NCBI GenBank assembly: GCA_040954595.2
Contig: CM082590.2
Location: forward strand, 8,990,001-9,054,000
Reading direction: 5' to 3'
DNA: 64,000 bases
DNA from: Balanoglossus misakiensis
Lineage: Eukaryota; Hemichordata
In this document: positions 12,101 to 23,189 of the stretch, piece after piece
How the letters are laid out: each line of letters opens with the position of its first letter
Position numbering within the stretch: the stretch's first letter is position 1
Made by a program: the position numbers and the translations under genes
The notes under the pieces: generated by a model
Told to the model about the DNA's origin: nothing
What the model saw: the letters and a program-made list of their open reading frames with translations, nothing else
Databases searched by the model: none

Positions 12101-15100
12101 TTTCTTCCGCATCATTAGACGACCACGAGATAGATGTCCCAACAGATGACGCATCATCTCTGTCATCCTCCCCCAAATCATCTTCAGTTGGGTCTTGCAT
12201 AATGTCTTGTGTGTCCATCTTTTCTTGCAGCACAATCTCATTGTTGTCTAATGTTTGCGTTGCATCACTTGATTGTACAGTTGACACACCGATGCTTCTC
12301 ATCTCATGAACATCTCTTTCGCTACCAGCATCAATATCTTCAGAGATGTCCTTCTTTGTGACAGCATCATCACTGGGGATCAGATCCTCACTGCCTGTCT
12401 GTTCAGGTGAAACAAGCTGATCACTGTCATCCACACTGAGCAAATCTTGTACTTCAGTTTCTTGACTTGTCTGTGGTGGAACGGAAAACCCGAAGTCTAA
12501 TCCGAGAAGATCACCGACCGACTCACTCGTTCCAGAATTTCCGGCAGAAGCATCCGGAGCCAGGAGATCCCATTGTTGCGTATCCAGCATTGAAGGCACG
12601 GTGGTCTCAGTACTGAATAAATCTTGCGAAGGCTGCGATGGAGCAGACGTCATAGGTTGTACAAGATCATCTGTAACAGATCCCATACATATAGCACCTT
12701 TACTGTGGTCAAAAGTCTTGTCAGATTCAGATACCTGATTAGGCTGTAGATCTAGTAGATCGGTTTGAGGCGAACGGTCTTCCGTTTCTGAGATATCCTT
12801 GTTATCAGTGAAGTCTAAGAGGTCTTCGAACTGGGACAGGTAGTCTTGATACTGATCAGATGGTTTGGCCGGACGATCGAGAGACGAGGGAAAGGGTAGA
12901 GAAGTAGAAGATAGGGTGGGAGTGTGTGAAGAGGAAACAGGGTCAAGATTGGCTTCAGTCGCAGCTGGATAAGGACGAGGATCTGCCGTAGAAAGTTCGT
13001 CATCTGTTAGTGGAGAACTGGATACAGTTAGTGGTAGTGCACTGTTGTCTGTGAAGTTACCACCACCAATACCACCATCACTGGTACAAGCACCACCACC
13101 ACCACCATTACCACCACCACAGATATTTACAATACAAACACCACCACCAACACCACTAGTATCACGAATAGCACCATCAACTTGGCTGCATATGTCCTTA
13201 TCAGCACAATCAGACTTATCTTTAACGACCATTATCTCCTTATCTTGCTTACTTACATTGTCATGGTTTATGGTAACTGATTTATCAAAATTACTTTCTA
13301 AAGCACTGCTTATGATTTCCTTACCATTATCAAAGCTATTATCATCTAGGTAATCTAATATTCCCTTACCATGGCTATGTATTACACTATTACAAATAGC
13401 ATCCTTATCATTTCTACTTATCACATCACTACATTCAGAACTATCACTTATCTTAACTATACTTACACTATCTTCATTATCATTACAATCTAAACTATAA
13501 TCACTTTGGTCAAACTTTTCTTTTTCTACGTTAGAAGCAAAGCATTCTTCAATTTTACTTTCATCAGATTCACAAATCTGAAGGTCATTATTAAGGGTCA
13601 CACCAGAAGTTTTTGAGTAAGAATCATTCTCTTTTAAGCTACAATTTATTTCTTCCCCAGGTTTCATTAAATCTGATTCACACACTTGTCTATCTTTAAA
13701 ACCTACAAACACTTCTGAATCAGACAAAACCTTGTCGAATTTTTCATTTTCAACTCCCTGCACGTTCTTGCAAGCTACACTACTTTCAGTTTTATTAGAA
13801 ACCCTTATCAGTAGCTTAGCAGAAGCATTACTTTCAGGTGCCACACCAAAATTACTGTTACCCTCCCCAACTTGTGTACCTAGCTTATGATTTTTCTCGT
13901 CTACCCTAGATTTCCAAAACTCCAAGTCTGCATCACTGACAATTTCATTAGAGACCTTTTTAATCACCCTTCCATCTATGGCCTTGCTCTTTTGGTCTTT
14001 GCATTCATGATTCTTGGATAATTCGCTTGGAGATTTTGGATTACTGTTTTTGACCACTTCCACTGCAGAACCACCAGTTTGTCTAGTATCAGGGGGTGGG
14101 GTAATGTTACAGTTACATGTCGTACAGACATGATAAGGTTGTTTGGTTTTGGCAATGTGGGACAGAACTTTCACTGATGCCATTAAATCACCACTTTCTT
14201 TATCTCGTGATTTTGCGATGATGGTTGAAGGTTGTCTCTTTGTTGGAAGTGGTTGCTTCACCGGAAAGCTATCGATACTTGACAATTTCACCGGTCGGTA
14301 CGTGACGATTTTCGAGAAAGGGGTGCCTTTAGCGATGGGTGAAGTTGGAGAAGGGACGGTTGAGAACGGGTTTGGTTTGAGCGTGGTTGTTGATAAGGGC
14401 AATAGTTTATGCTGTATGCCCTGGGTAAAATTTGAGGGAGGTTGATTTTGCACTGGTGGGGGTACCATGAATGATGGCTGCAAAGATGGCCATGCAGTAC
14501 TTAGTGGGGGTATATGTGAAAACTGTACTGACTGGTTGCTTTGCATTAGAGGTGGTACAAAAACATCATGAGCAAAAGGCTTTGCTAATTCCCCTTTTGC
14601 ACTGAATGTATTAACTTTTCCACTCCTATCTACACTATTAAAGTCCCTACTTGTATTATGCATAGAATTAAATTCAGCATTCAGGATGTCTCCCGCACTT
14701 GGTTTGAATACATTAGTTAGAAACGGATTATCCTCTAAATTTAACCTTTCATTATGTGTGACCTTTGAACTCTCTGGTGTGACCTTTGACCTATCTGGTG
14801 TGACCTTTGCTGCCGTTTCAGCAGCTGCGATCTGTTCTGCGGATGGCGAGAAGATATCAGAACTGAACGGATTGGCGTCCTGTGATGACAACATACCCTG
14901 TTGCTGTTCTATATCAGCCATGGTCACTGGGTTGTTAGTGGCTGGTTGCTCGATCGGTGCAAAGGGTTCGCTCAGGAAGTCGTTGGCGGATTCTGAGCCG
15001 GGATCTGGGTGCGCGCCCTCTGTGGTTGTTTCGTCTGGACTGTTCGTGTCGTCTTCGTTCACTGCGCTCTCGTTTTCTGCTGGCGTTGGGTCTCCTTCCT

Positions 15101-18100
15101 CTGTTTCGTCCATACTGGTGTACGCTAGCATGTACGCAGCGATGTTCTTCGACCTTGGCGAGGGTTCGAGATTCGTCAGATCTTGCTTCAAGAAATTCAT
15201 TTCGTTTTCAGAATCTGACTCCGAGTCCCTCCTCATATCCTCCATCAACATCTTTGCGACGACATTGTCTTTTTGTCGGTGGAGACCTCGTTTAGAGAAT
15301 TTCAGGTTTTGACCGTTTTTCATTTCGTTAGCCAGCATCTCTGCAACAGCATTGTAAGTTTCTGAGTTTAAGTCAATGTCTTTCTTGGAAAAGCTTGCTT
15401 TGTTTTGGTCTTCATGGTTCATATCCTCTGGTATTGTTTCAGCCACTACCTTGAAATTTGCAGACACAAGATTTGCAGACACAAGATCCATGTCCTTTGA
15501 AAAATCTCCCTTGCTTTCTGATTCAATGTTCATGTCTTCTGCGATCATTTCTGCCACAATGTTGTTGCTGTTGCTGTAACTGTCATGTTTCGTGAATGTA
15601 AAATCACTGGCATTTTGTACATCAAGTTCAAACAATTTGGACATTTCGTCGATCTCCCCGTTCTCCATAGACATGTCTTCAGCGATAGTTTCAGCTACAA
15701 CATTACTGCCCGAATCTGCCAGATTTTTGGTAACGAAATCAATCCTTTCACTATCCCTCTTCATATCCTTTGCGATCTCCGCAGCAATGACGTTATGTTC
15801 AAAGTTCGTCAGTTCCTTTTTGGCAAAATTTATCTCTCCCGCATCTTTTGCCATGTCTGCTGCAATCATTTCAGCAACAATGTTATTTTCACTGCTAATT
15901 AATTCCCTGTTCGCAAAGTTGATCTCATCCTCGTCTTCAGAAATGTCATCTGCGATTGCTCTAGCGACGACATTGTGGGTGAAATTTAACAAATCCTTCT
16001 TCATAAAAGCAAAGTCTGTTGTGTCTTCCTCAATGCATTCAACATCAGTGTTCCTCTGCTGTGTTGGATTGCCCTCCACCAAATTTGTGACGTCGTTTTC
16101 CCTTTCCATATCATCAGCAAAAGCACTCGCAACAACATTGTATCTGAAGTTTGTCAGACCTTTCTTGATGAAGACAATGCCTTGATCCCTCGAGTCATCC
16201 TTAGTGACACTCACACTATTGGGTAATTCATCTCTTTTGGTATTACTAGTATTTGTGTGGTTATCAATATCACAAATCAAGTCCTGCATTGAACCATTGC
16301 TGTTCGAAACAACACCACGTCCTGTCTGTGTCTCTGCAGTCATATCACTGGCTATCATCTCTGCGACTACATTTTCTATCTTTCCATCATTTCCTGTCTT
16401 TCCGTCATTTTCTGTCTTTCCGTCATTTTCCGACAGATCCAGACCACCACCATTGATGTTCATGTCCGCAATGCCCGAATTCCCGTTTTCTGTACTGGAA
16501 TAGAAATCGTGATAATTTTCCTCTTCTTCCACTTCTCTCAGCCGCTCGTGGACAGCGTACGCCACGCCGGGGTTGCTGAGGTCAACGCTCTTTTGCTTCG
16601 TATCGCCGATCTCGCTGAGCTCGGCGTCGCTGAGACTGCTGTACGAATTCTGCGGTGTCAGTGGAATCAATGGACTCTGTGTTGTTCCGGTATTTTCGTT
16701 GGCGTTCTCCGGGCTGATCAGGATCGGGATCGGAAGAGATCCCTGGTTGCCGTCTGCTTCCAGCAGCTCACTTCCGTCTACCAGTAGAGCCATGGATTGC
16801 TTGTTGTGGGAAAGACCGCTAAATCCGCTGTTCAATGGAAGATCATCTGCTCCGAACGGTTCTGTGTTCACTGGCTGTGATGTCCACTCTCCTGTGGCAA
16901 AGATATCCTGGCTGACCCCAGTATTGTTAACCCCATCCGGGTCAGGAGTTTTCAACATTAGCGAGTCTCCCTGTGAGAGATCGTAACCACTGTCATCGCT
17001 TGCACTTGTGGGGCTTACGAGTTCCGGGGAAAGAAACGCATTCGCGTCACCACCGAACGGATCCGAATTGGCGTTATTGTTCGTATTCTGTTCTCCAGAG
17101 GGCGCTGTATTGAACGGATTGAATCCAAGCAAATCCGCGCTGCCGTGTTGTGAACTGACTGGCGTGTTCGCGGCTGTGGTGGGTTCTGACGGCAGATCTG
17201 ATAATCCTGAACTCCTCGCGCTCAGAGTATCGCTGTCTAGATCCATCACATCACTGTTAGGGGACGCGATGTCCGACTTCGTTGCACTGTCCTCGGTCAT
17301 GCTTTCTAGGAGTTCCGTGAAAATCGGCATCACTTTCTTCCTGGAGGCCTTGATGTTGCCCTGGTGATAGGTGGCCACCTCCTCGAATTCGGTAACCATG
17401 GGAGACAGATCCAAGTCTGGCGTTATGGAGCATTCCAGCTTAAAGATGATGTCTTGTTTTACGTTGCTATGGCGGTGAGCAAAGACAGCCAGTTGTCTGC
17501 TGATGTTGCCTTCGTCGATGCTGATTGCCATGACGACAAGGATGTCAAAGTTTTGTGCATTGCAGAAACTTCGCAGTTCTTCTAATACATTGTCTCTTTG
17601 GAGAAATTTCTGAATAAAACAGAAATAATATTTATCAGTGAAAGACACATAGATGTGTTTTTGTTAAGAGTGACAGGTAAATGTTACCAGGACTCCCAAG
17701 TCAAACCAGGGTTCATCTTGGTATAACAATGCTGTTGTATTGTTATAACAATGCTGTTGTATTGTTATAACAATGCTGTTGTATTGTTAACAGGGAGCAA
17801 ACTGAAAAAATCCATAAATGATAGGATACGTACTTCTAGATGATGTGTTATTGAAGAGAATCCTATTCTGACAATACTGTTGGAGAGGCACTTCAGATCT
17901 TTGAGTAGGATCTCATCTGTTTCCAAATCTGCAAAGTGGAAAAATAAACAGATATAGTGACACTTGACATTATCTGGTTACAGCTGTAACTGGTACGAGT
18001 GATTCATACACTTATGACCCTTTCACCCCCCCGTTTTCTTTTCAGAGGTCCAACCTTACCATAGAAAACAATGGATGTGGACTGAACCACGGTGGTGAAA

Positions 18101-21100
18101 GGGGTTAGGCTAGTGATCACCATCTCTTGTAGCTATACTTTCACAATCAGACACGACTAGTCTAACTTATAAGACTTACCTGAGACATCACATTTTGCCG
18201 TCTGCAATGATTCAAACAACTCTTTCTTGTCCACATTCGGAAATCGTCTCTCCAGTTGTTCTGCCATAGATTCGTCTTTCGATGTCGCTTTTCCGGCCGC
18301 GGGGTCAAAGTTTATCGTGTCCACAACAATAGTACCTGAAGCAGAACAATTATATTGAAAATGGAAAGTTAAAACACAGATTTTTCAGTGCAAATATAAC
18401 TTGTATCCTGGAATTATTTTTTTCTAGATTGTGATGCAACTAGCATTAGTCACTTAAAATGAAGTTAGTCACTTAAATTGTATTCCATATGCAAGGGATC
18501 TACACACTGTATGGTGTACTTACCAAGTAACAATGTCGCAATTTCTTCACTCAACACAGAAATATCAGCATCTACAATTTTCTCAGTCACTAAAGTGGAA
18601 CAGGATCCCACCATCTCTATGGTGATGCGGCAGTTCTCGTCTCCATCGCCCCGCTGGTTGCTACGGTGATCAATCACCTCGGCAACACAGCTGTCCAGGT
18701 CTTGGTCTTTTTGCTGCAGCAGGTTGTGGTCGACAAGAGTGAGGGTGAGTTTGTTCTGACCGGAGAGGTCGTGGAGGTCAATTTCATCTTGGAAGGTCAA
18801 GTTCGTGCTGCTGATGTCAAGGCGACGGAGGATGTATGTGACTTCTGTACGGAGTCTGAAGTCTTTCCGAGGGATGTCTAAAACGGGAATATAGGCAACA
18901 TTTTCTGTGCCTGGATTTGTCTGGAAATAAAAGAAGAAAATAATGCATTTCTTACTTACTGATCGCGAACACTGAGGTGTGATACAGAAATAAAGAAAGA
19001 AATGTTCACATTTTCTACACATTGATCGTGAAAACTGAGGTTCAATATGGCATTGGCATACATGATTTATTCAACTTCAACAAAAAACTTGGAATTACCG
19101 GTATGTGCAGTGTTTATAGGTATGTGAGCTCCCAGACACCAATGAAGTCAATAAGTATAGATTGTATAACAATTACCTTATCTAAGAAGTAAGCATAGAC
19201 CAGAGCTGATACAGTCGAGTCTAAATCACACGCTTCATTTCCAATGACAACATGGATCTTCTCGTAACTGGACAAGTTGGTCTGCAAGGGAAACAGACAA
19301 TATATGAAAAGGGCCATCGAGATACATGAAGTCAAACCTGTGTTAGTGGTCACTATGGTAAGGTTGGACCTCTAAGGAGGAAACTGGGTGACGATTGTGT
19401 CATTATTTGTAAATTTTTGAAAGGGAAATAATTTTGAATGCCGTTCACGGAAATGACAGTTCACAGACTGCGCCGGTACCGATCAGTCATTATGACAACG
19501 CGCAAGGCAGGATAACACCCTTTTCTATACAGGATCTTTGCTTATTAAATGGGTGCATTGTGTCAGATTAGATCGGAACAGATATTAATGGCTACATGTC
19601 AATCAAGAATGAGCCAATGCTGACCTGATTATAATACAGACAGTGAACTTTGCTGAAATCCCATGAGGAAAATAAATTTACTGGAAAATATTTATTATTA
19701 ATGCCTATAAAAATAACATCATTATAGAATACATGTACAAGGTTTGCTAATAGTAATTATTATATGTTCATTTGTCTGTCTAATCACTGAGTAATTCAAT
19801 TGTGAATATTAACATGTATAAATCTAATGAATACAAATCATTTAACCTTTAACCTTTGCACTCTGATCCCAAGGACATTTAATTTTGATATGCAATGATG
19901 CACACACATGCAAGCTGATGGCAACTGTAATATCATATCATATTCTGAGCAGCCTTCTGTGGTGTTTATCAACGAACCAGATGTGCGTCAAATTACAAAC
20001 AGGATATTTGCTGAGATTCCTCATACATGTACAAAATGCCACAATACGAAATCTATAAATAAATACTGAAACACCCAAGCACAAAATGACAGTACAATGA
20101 TACAGAATGAAATTATAGAAATGACATCAATTTTACTATCTTGTCCTGATAAAAGATTACTCAGTACATTGACGTATGATACAAAATGTATGTAATAAAA
20201 ATAGCGCAACCATAGACCACTATGCGATAGGGTACCTGCAATGCATGATGGTATAATTTGCGTTCGACATAGCGTCTAGTACATGGCTAACACACGTGCT
20301 CAGAACGCAAACTGTCCCACAACACCCTGCGTTATTCTATCCGCGAAGTGGTCCATGATAAATACACAAACAGAATTGCCACTGAATTAGTTTTAACAAC
20401 AGCTCACTCCCACCCTGGTTAATTGTGTATGCACGGTAAAAGTTCACAAATATGCCCTTTGACCTGTCGTATATCAAACACCTAAGCAGGATTTGCGAAC
20501 ACATTCCATTGCATATTAGAATCACCCAGGCATGCGAGGAGAGTGCAGTTTCTCATACACTTAACACAGCACTGATTTTCACGCTATGCAATAATCGTTC
20601 AGAATGCTAGTCATCACAACTATTACTAAATAATTTCCGATGATGTTTATTTCTCGTAAATGCTGACGTCATGGAGGATCTACGTGATCTACGTCACTGA
20701 ATCACAAGTTGTCCGTAACGAATTTGCCTCATTGACTTCTCTTTACATTCTTCACATTGCTTTGCTAAATCACAGCTACAAATGACGCGACCAGCCACGT
20801 TTGCAAACGCAGACAGTGGCCGTTGAAATGTAATGGTTCGCGTGGATATACGATAGATTGTTATCTTATAGGGTTACATCAGATAACGTGACAGTGTGCG
20901 TCAGCTGGTATTACGGTTGAAATTAAACGGTTCACACACATAAAAACCACTATATAATTTAACCTTTTACCCCTATTTTTGCTATATTGGTCCAAACCAG
21001 TGTATCAAAAATCACAGGGTAGAAACCAATGTAAGTCATGAAAGAGGTAAAGTCAGTGGACTTAGAAACCTGTATTTACAGAGTTGTGTTTCTTAACTGT

Positions 21101-22424
21101 ATGCAAAATGATCACACATATGGGAAAATGTACCAGTATAACATACCAGGACACTCCACAATTACTGGCAGTGTTAAGTTCCCTATCTTAATAGCTCGAA
21201 GAAAAGACTTTTGATTTTAAACAATGACAAATATTTCCATTGTGAATGTCTTTGTTTAAGTTCTATGGTGCATGCAAAATCCAATTATGTAAACCCTTGG
21301 CCAACCTTCATGTTAAACATATCCGCCAAACAGAAATGTAAATTTACTAAGAGTTTTAATTGTTTCTTTTGCTGAAAAGTTTACAATAATTGTCAATATA
21401 CCTGTGATAATATAGTTACGTACAATTACGTTCTGATACCAGGGCGAGACAAGTTTGGTATGCAAATAACTGGTTGCATAACAACTGTTTACAGTAACTT
21501 ATGACCAGAATGGCCTGAAAACACCAAAATCAATTGTGTAGTCTACTTTCATTTTTTGAGAAAAAAATATGTTAATTAAAATTAACGTTATGTTTATTTG
21601 GGTACATTTGAGTTTGAAAATCAACATTTAAACTATTTAAGAGTGTCCATACGCCCTTTATAAAGAACAGAAGCTATAATATTTTCATTTTACAACTGAT
21701 TTTGGCAAAGTGTGATAATGGTATAGTCAGCCAAGAGACAATATTTCACTTGGCTGTCTATGATTTCATTGAATGGTGCTATGATATAGACCAGACAGAT
21801 GGTGGACTTGTTATTAAAATAACAGTTTTGGTAACATTATCTGACAGGTACAAGTTAGTAAATAAACTCATAGAACACTATATATAGCTGGAATTTCTTC
21901 TATATCAGACTGATGTCCTGGCTATGACGCATACTAGTAAATATTGCAGACGACATAGATACTTGTGTCATGTGATGTTAGCTAGTTCTACGTGATCGTA
22001 TAAACTAACTGACGCAATATGATATGAAAAACTACCACTTCATATCATAGTGTATGTATATTTCATAACATATTACTTTGAAAGCTTACAAAGTATATAT
22101 TTATCTGTTTTAGGGGGTGTGGTCGTTCTATTATTATCCAGGTCGTCTGAGGTGTTAATGAGTCACCCGTGACCTTAGATGATCAGATTTCGTGGTTTGA
22201 ATAAAATAAAGGTTCATCTTTGGAGTAAATGGTCGAATTTGACAAAAAATGGCTCAATTTAACAAGACCAACCATCGAATATCTGAGGAAATACACAGTA
22301 TCACAGAGTATGTTCTCAGATACATGTAATGTACACACAAACAGAAACTATACAACACGGAAGCGATCGCTAAATAATGTCAACTCACCAACTTATTTTT
22401 CGTTTCTTGTAGAAATCGATCCAT
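2977..22424 (-). CDS. PRUNE2: PRUNE2 (BMCC1)-like protein: DHH phosphoesterase head + giant disordered exon + BCH domain
   Basis: Coding exons in transcript order: 22389-22424, 19177-19281, 18524-18920, 18180-18335, 17834-17928, 8645-17609, 7430-8104, 6894-7109, 6374-6541, 5858-5960, 5538-5669, 5337-5423, 5015-5113, 2977-3160. All junctions are GT-AG and the frame stays open for about 3805 aa; a 28-nt exon at 4442-4469 is optional. The start [12 protein letters not shown] matches the first exon expected for PRUNE proteins. Residues ~13-300 are a DHH-family head with [13 protein letters not shown] and IDHR motifs. The middle ~2990 residues are acidic, low in structure and repeat-bearing. The end is a BCH domain with [22 protein letters not shown] and LRKNLK landmarks. 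Vertebrate PRUNE2 is a cytoplasmic/endosomal regulator of about 3100 aa; this copy is longer. It is transcribed divergently from the mannosidase gene. Family assignment is secure; role in this animal is inferred. Confidence 0.93.
3299..3395 (+). mobile_element. Family B copy, partial
   Basis: CAGTCAAACCATGTTAGTGACCACC through CAGTCCCTGTGCAATTC and a decayed CTGTCTATAAACTG; PRUNE2-like last intron, plus orientation. Confidence 0.75.
4210..4234. repeat. (GTGTT)n short tandem repeat
   Basis: About five GTGTT units, in the PRUNE2-like intron between its last two exons. Confidence 0.8.
4298..4389 (+). mobile_element. Family A element
   Basis: Near-complete copy: TTAACCCTTTCACCCCC start, core GGTCCAACCTCACCAT, and GTGGTGAAAGGGTGA end. 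It lies in the PRUNE2-like intron just below the 28-nt cassette exon. Confidence 0.85.
4442..4469 (-). CDS. PRUNE2: 28-nt candidate cassette exon of PRUNE2-like gene
   Basis: On the minus strand a pyrimidine tract ending CATTGCATTGCTAAG is followed by 28 bases and the donor GTACAT. Joined to exon 5015-5113 it continues VKL as [12 protein letters not shown]. The next exon then supplies AAT TGA, giving a stop after asparagine and a protein of about 3755 aa. Skipping it gives the long basic tail. Because 28 is not a multiple of three, inclusion switches the C-terminus. The resemblance to the DEE-type tail after vertebrate BCH domains supports a real exon. Confidence 0.6.
6112..6204 (+). mobile_element. 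Family A element
   Basis: Forward copy with TTAACCCTTTCACCCCC and GGTGAAAGGGTTAA ends. It lies in the intron between BCH exons 6374-6541 and 5858-5960, 67 bp from the next copy. Confidence 0.88.
6272..6364 (+). mobile_element. Family A element abutting a splice donor
   Basis: Forward copy (TTAACTCTTTCACC ... GGTGCAAGGGTTAA) ending within 4 bp of the donor side of exon 6374-6541. Confidence 0.85.
7330..7413 (-). mobile_element. Family A element, reverse orientation
   Basis: Core in reverse (TTGGCCCAAATCAT, GTTGGACCTCTATA); the right end has decayed to GGGGGAGAAA. It lies just past the donor of exon 7430-8104. Confidence 0.7.
8645..17609 (-). CDS. PRUNE2: Giant 8965-bp exon of PRUNE2-like gene
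   Basis: A single exon encodes about 2988 residues. It opens with the end of the PRUNE head ([26 protein letters not shown]) and then becomes acidic, Ser/Asp/Glu-rich and mostly unstructured. It has three distinctive zones: NPF/DPF/EPF and LLDLQ-type endocytic motifs, eleven [11 protein letters not shown]-like repeats, and six roughly 50-residue PPVV...IVSE repeats. A poly-Asp run is encoded by ATC repeats near 11737, and Gly/Cys-rich low complexity near 13050-13140. Vertebrate PRUNE2 also has a very large central exon, so this layout is ancestral rather than an assembly fault. The acceptor TTTTATTCAG and donor GTCTGT were chosen because they keep frame with both neighbours. Confidence 0.9.
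9100..10070 (-). repeat. Six tandem ~50-residue repeats in PRUNE2-like protein (C-terminal set)
   Basis: Successive units read QEPPVV..., then [16 protein letters not shown], a NIP[AS] turn and SE(V/A)[VI]. The first four are close to each other and the two nearest the C-terminus are diverged. DNA identity is moderate, so this is an old duplication. Function unknown. Confidence 0.85.
11737..11764. repeat. ATC trinucleotide run encoding poly-Asp
   Basis: Eight or nine TCATCA-type triplets in the giant exon, read on the minus strand as consecutive aspartates. Likely length-variable between alleles. Confidence 0.8.
15140..16385 (-). repeat. Eleven [11 protein letters not shown]-type repeats in PRUNE2-like protein
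   Basis: The consensus N-[VI]-V-A-x-[MT]-I-A-x-D-M recurs about eleven times, usually preceded by a F-x-K-[KR]-x-L-x-N segment, with spacing near 30-40 residues. Each core is a short amphipathic helix in an otherwise acidic, disordered region, which suggests repeated docking sites for one partner. I do not recognise the partner. Confidence 0.85.
17709..17791. repeat. ~22-bp tandem repeat, intron
   Basis: Three and a half units of GTTATAACAATGCTGTTGTA in the intron just upstream (minus sense) of the giant exon. Confidence 0.9.
18014..18108 (+). mobile_element. Family A element
   Basis: Forward copy with CCCTTTCACCCCC start, core GGTCCAACCTTACCATAG and GGTGAAAGGGGTTA end, in the PRUNE2-like intron between exons 17834-17928 and 18180-18335. 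Confidence 0.85.
18180..19281 (-). other. PRUNE2: DHH phosphoesterase domain exons of PRUNE2-like protein
   Basis: Exons 19177-19281, 18524-18920 and 18180-18335 carry the family motifs: [14 protein letters not shown] (metal-binding DxD), LTLVDHNLL (family DHH, here DHN), EVIDHRSNQ (DHR), [14 protein letters not shown] (phosphate-site region) and [20 protein letters not shown]1 is a short-chain exopolyphosphatase/cyclic-nucleotide phosphodiesterase; vertebrate PRUNE2 has lost several of these residues. Here all but one histidine remain, so residual activity is possible but unproven. Confidence 0.88.
19327..19391 (-). mobile_element. Hybrid family B / family A fragment
   Basis: A family B start (GTCAAACCTGTGTTAGTGGT) runs directly into the reverse core of family A (ATGGTAAGGTTGGACCTCTA). 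The junction resembles one element inserted into or recombined with another, in PRUNE2-like intron 1. Confidence 0.65.
20664..20671. promoter_or_regulatory. CRE/ATF palindrome TGACGTCA in PRUNE2-like intron 1
   Basis: A perfect 8-bp CREB/ATF site within a GC-richer patch of the first intron. Possible intronic enhancer; sequence match only. Confidence 0.35.
20959..21050 (+). mobile_element. Family A element, diverged
   Basis: TTAACCTTTTACCCC start, TTGGTCCAAACCAGTG core and a decayed ATGAAAGAGGTAA end. Confidence 0.55.
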
Positions 22425-23189
22425 CCTTCGCTTTCTATATATCCATCCCGACGCAACCTATTAATATGATCGTTGTGTGAGTCCAGGTACTTGTCAAAAA
22501 CAGTCTCAAAACACACAAGGTAGACGATCGCATAGACTGTGTACGTACACACAGGTTGCTGATAGTTCACTGTTCGTGAATGACACTGGCCTACCGAGGC
22601 CGAGGTCCCTTTCCCCGTTCCTTCATAAATACTTCACGAATTACCCACTATGCAACTCGCGCGTACAACGTAGCACAGTTTGCCGCAGTGCTACCTGGGA
22701 GTGGCAGGGAATGCAATATCATGGTGGTGGAGTCTGTGACCCCAGAAACGAACATGAAACGAAATTGACTACATGAAATCGATTGAAATATTAGCATGTT
22801 GGTATCAGAACGGGAAACATGGTTATTTGAGGCGTTTTCTTCGGAAATAAAGCACACAAATTTTAGACAACATTTGTTAACCTCCCTTTTCCGTTAGGGA
22901 GAGTTGGCGGCGCCCTCTTATATGACGTTAACTGGTTTTGATGACGAAGTACACACCGATCGGATCAATCGGCCTTGTTGTCGTCTGGAACCTGGTTGGA
23001 AATGTACACAACGAAATGAACACATTTCTGTCTCATATATGGCTCGATCGACCCTAGTATATATCAGTGGGTTCTATTTCTCCTCGATCTTATCCAAACC
23101 AGCGGGGATCTACTGCAGGTGACCCCAAAACAGTGTGTGCTCCAGATCGGTCATCAACTCGATCGACCACTTCCGTGATTGTTTAGTTC
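22425..23189. promoter_or_regulatory. Divergent promoter of PRUNE2-like and mannosidase II genes
   Basis: The two start codons (22424 minus, 23190 plus) lie 765 bp apart head to head, so this segment must hold both 5' UTRs and promoters unless upstream non-coding exons exist. It is more CpG-rich than flanking introns (around 22560-22700 and 22890-23060) and has no obvious TATA box near either start, typical of housekeeping bidirectional promoters. A family member of the mobile elements is absent here, unlike in most spacers of this window. Confidence 0.65.

Larger units (their letters stand above)
19392..22388. other. PRUNE2-like intron 1 (remaining sequence)
   Basis: About 3 kb without a supported exon. 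It holds one diverged family A copy near 20959, a perfect CRE palindrome TGACGTCA at 20664-20671 beside two ACGTGATCTACGT-like words, and otherwise unremarkable AT-rich DNA. Confidence 0.6.

Noticed and set aside
14686-15312. Plus-strand 208-aa frame and others over the giant exon
   Set aside because: Antisense shadows of a low-complexity acidic exon; no family resemblance and no splice support.
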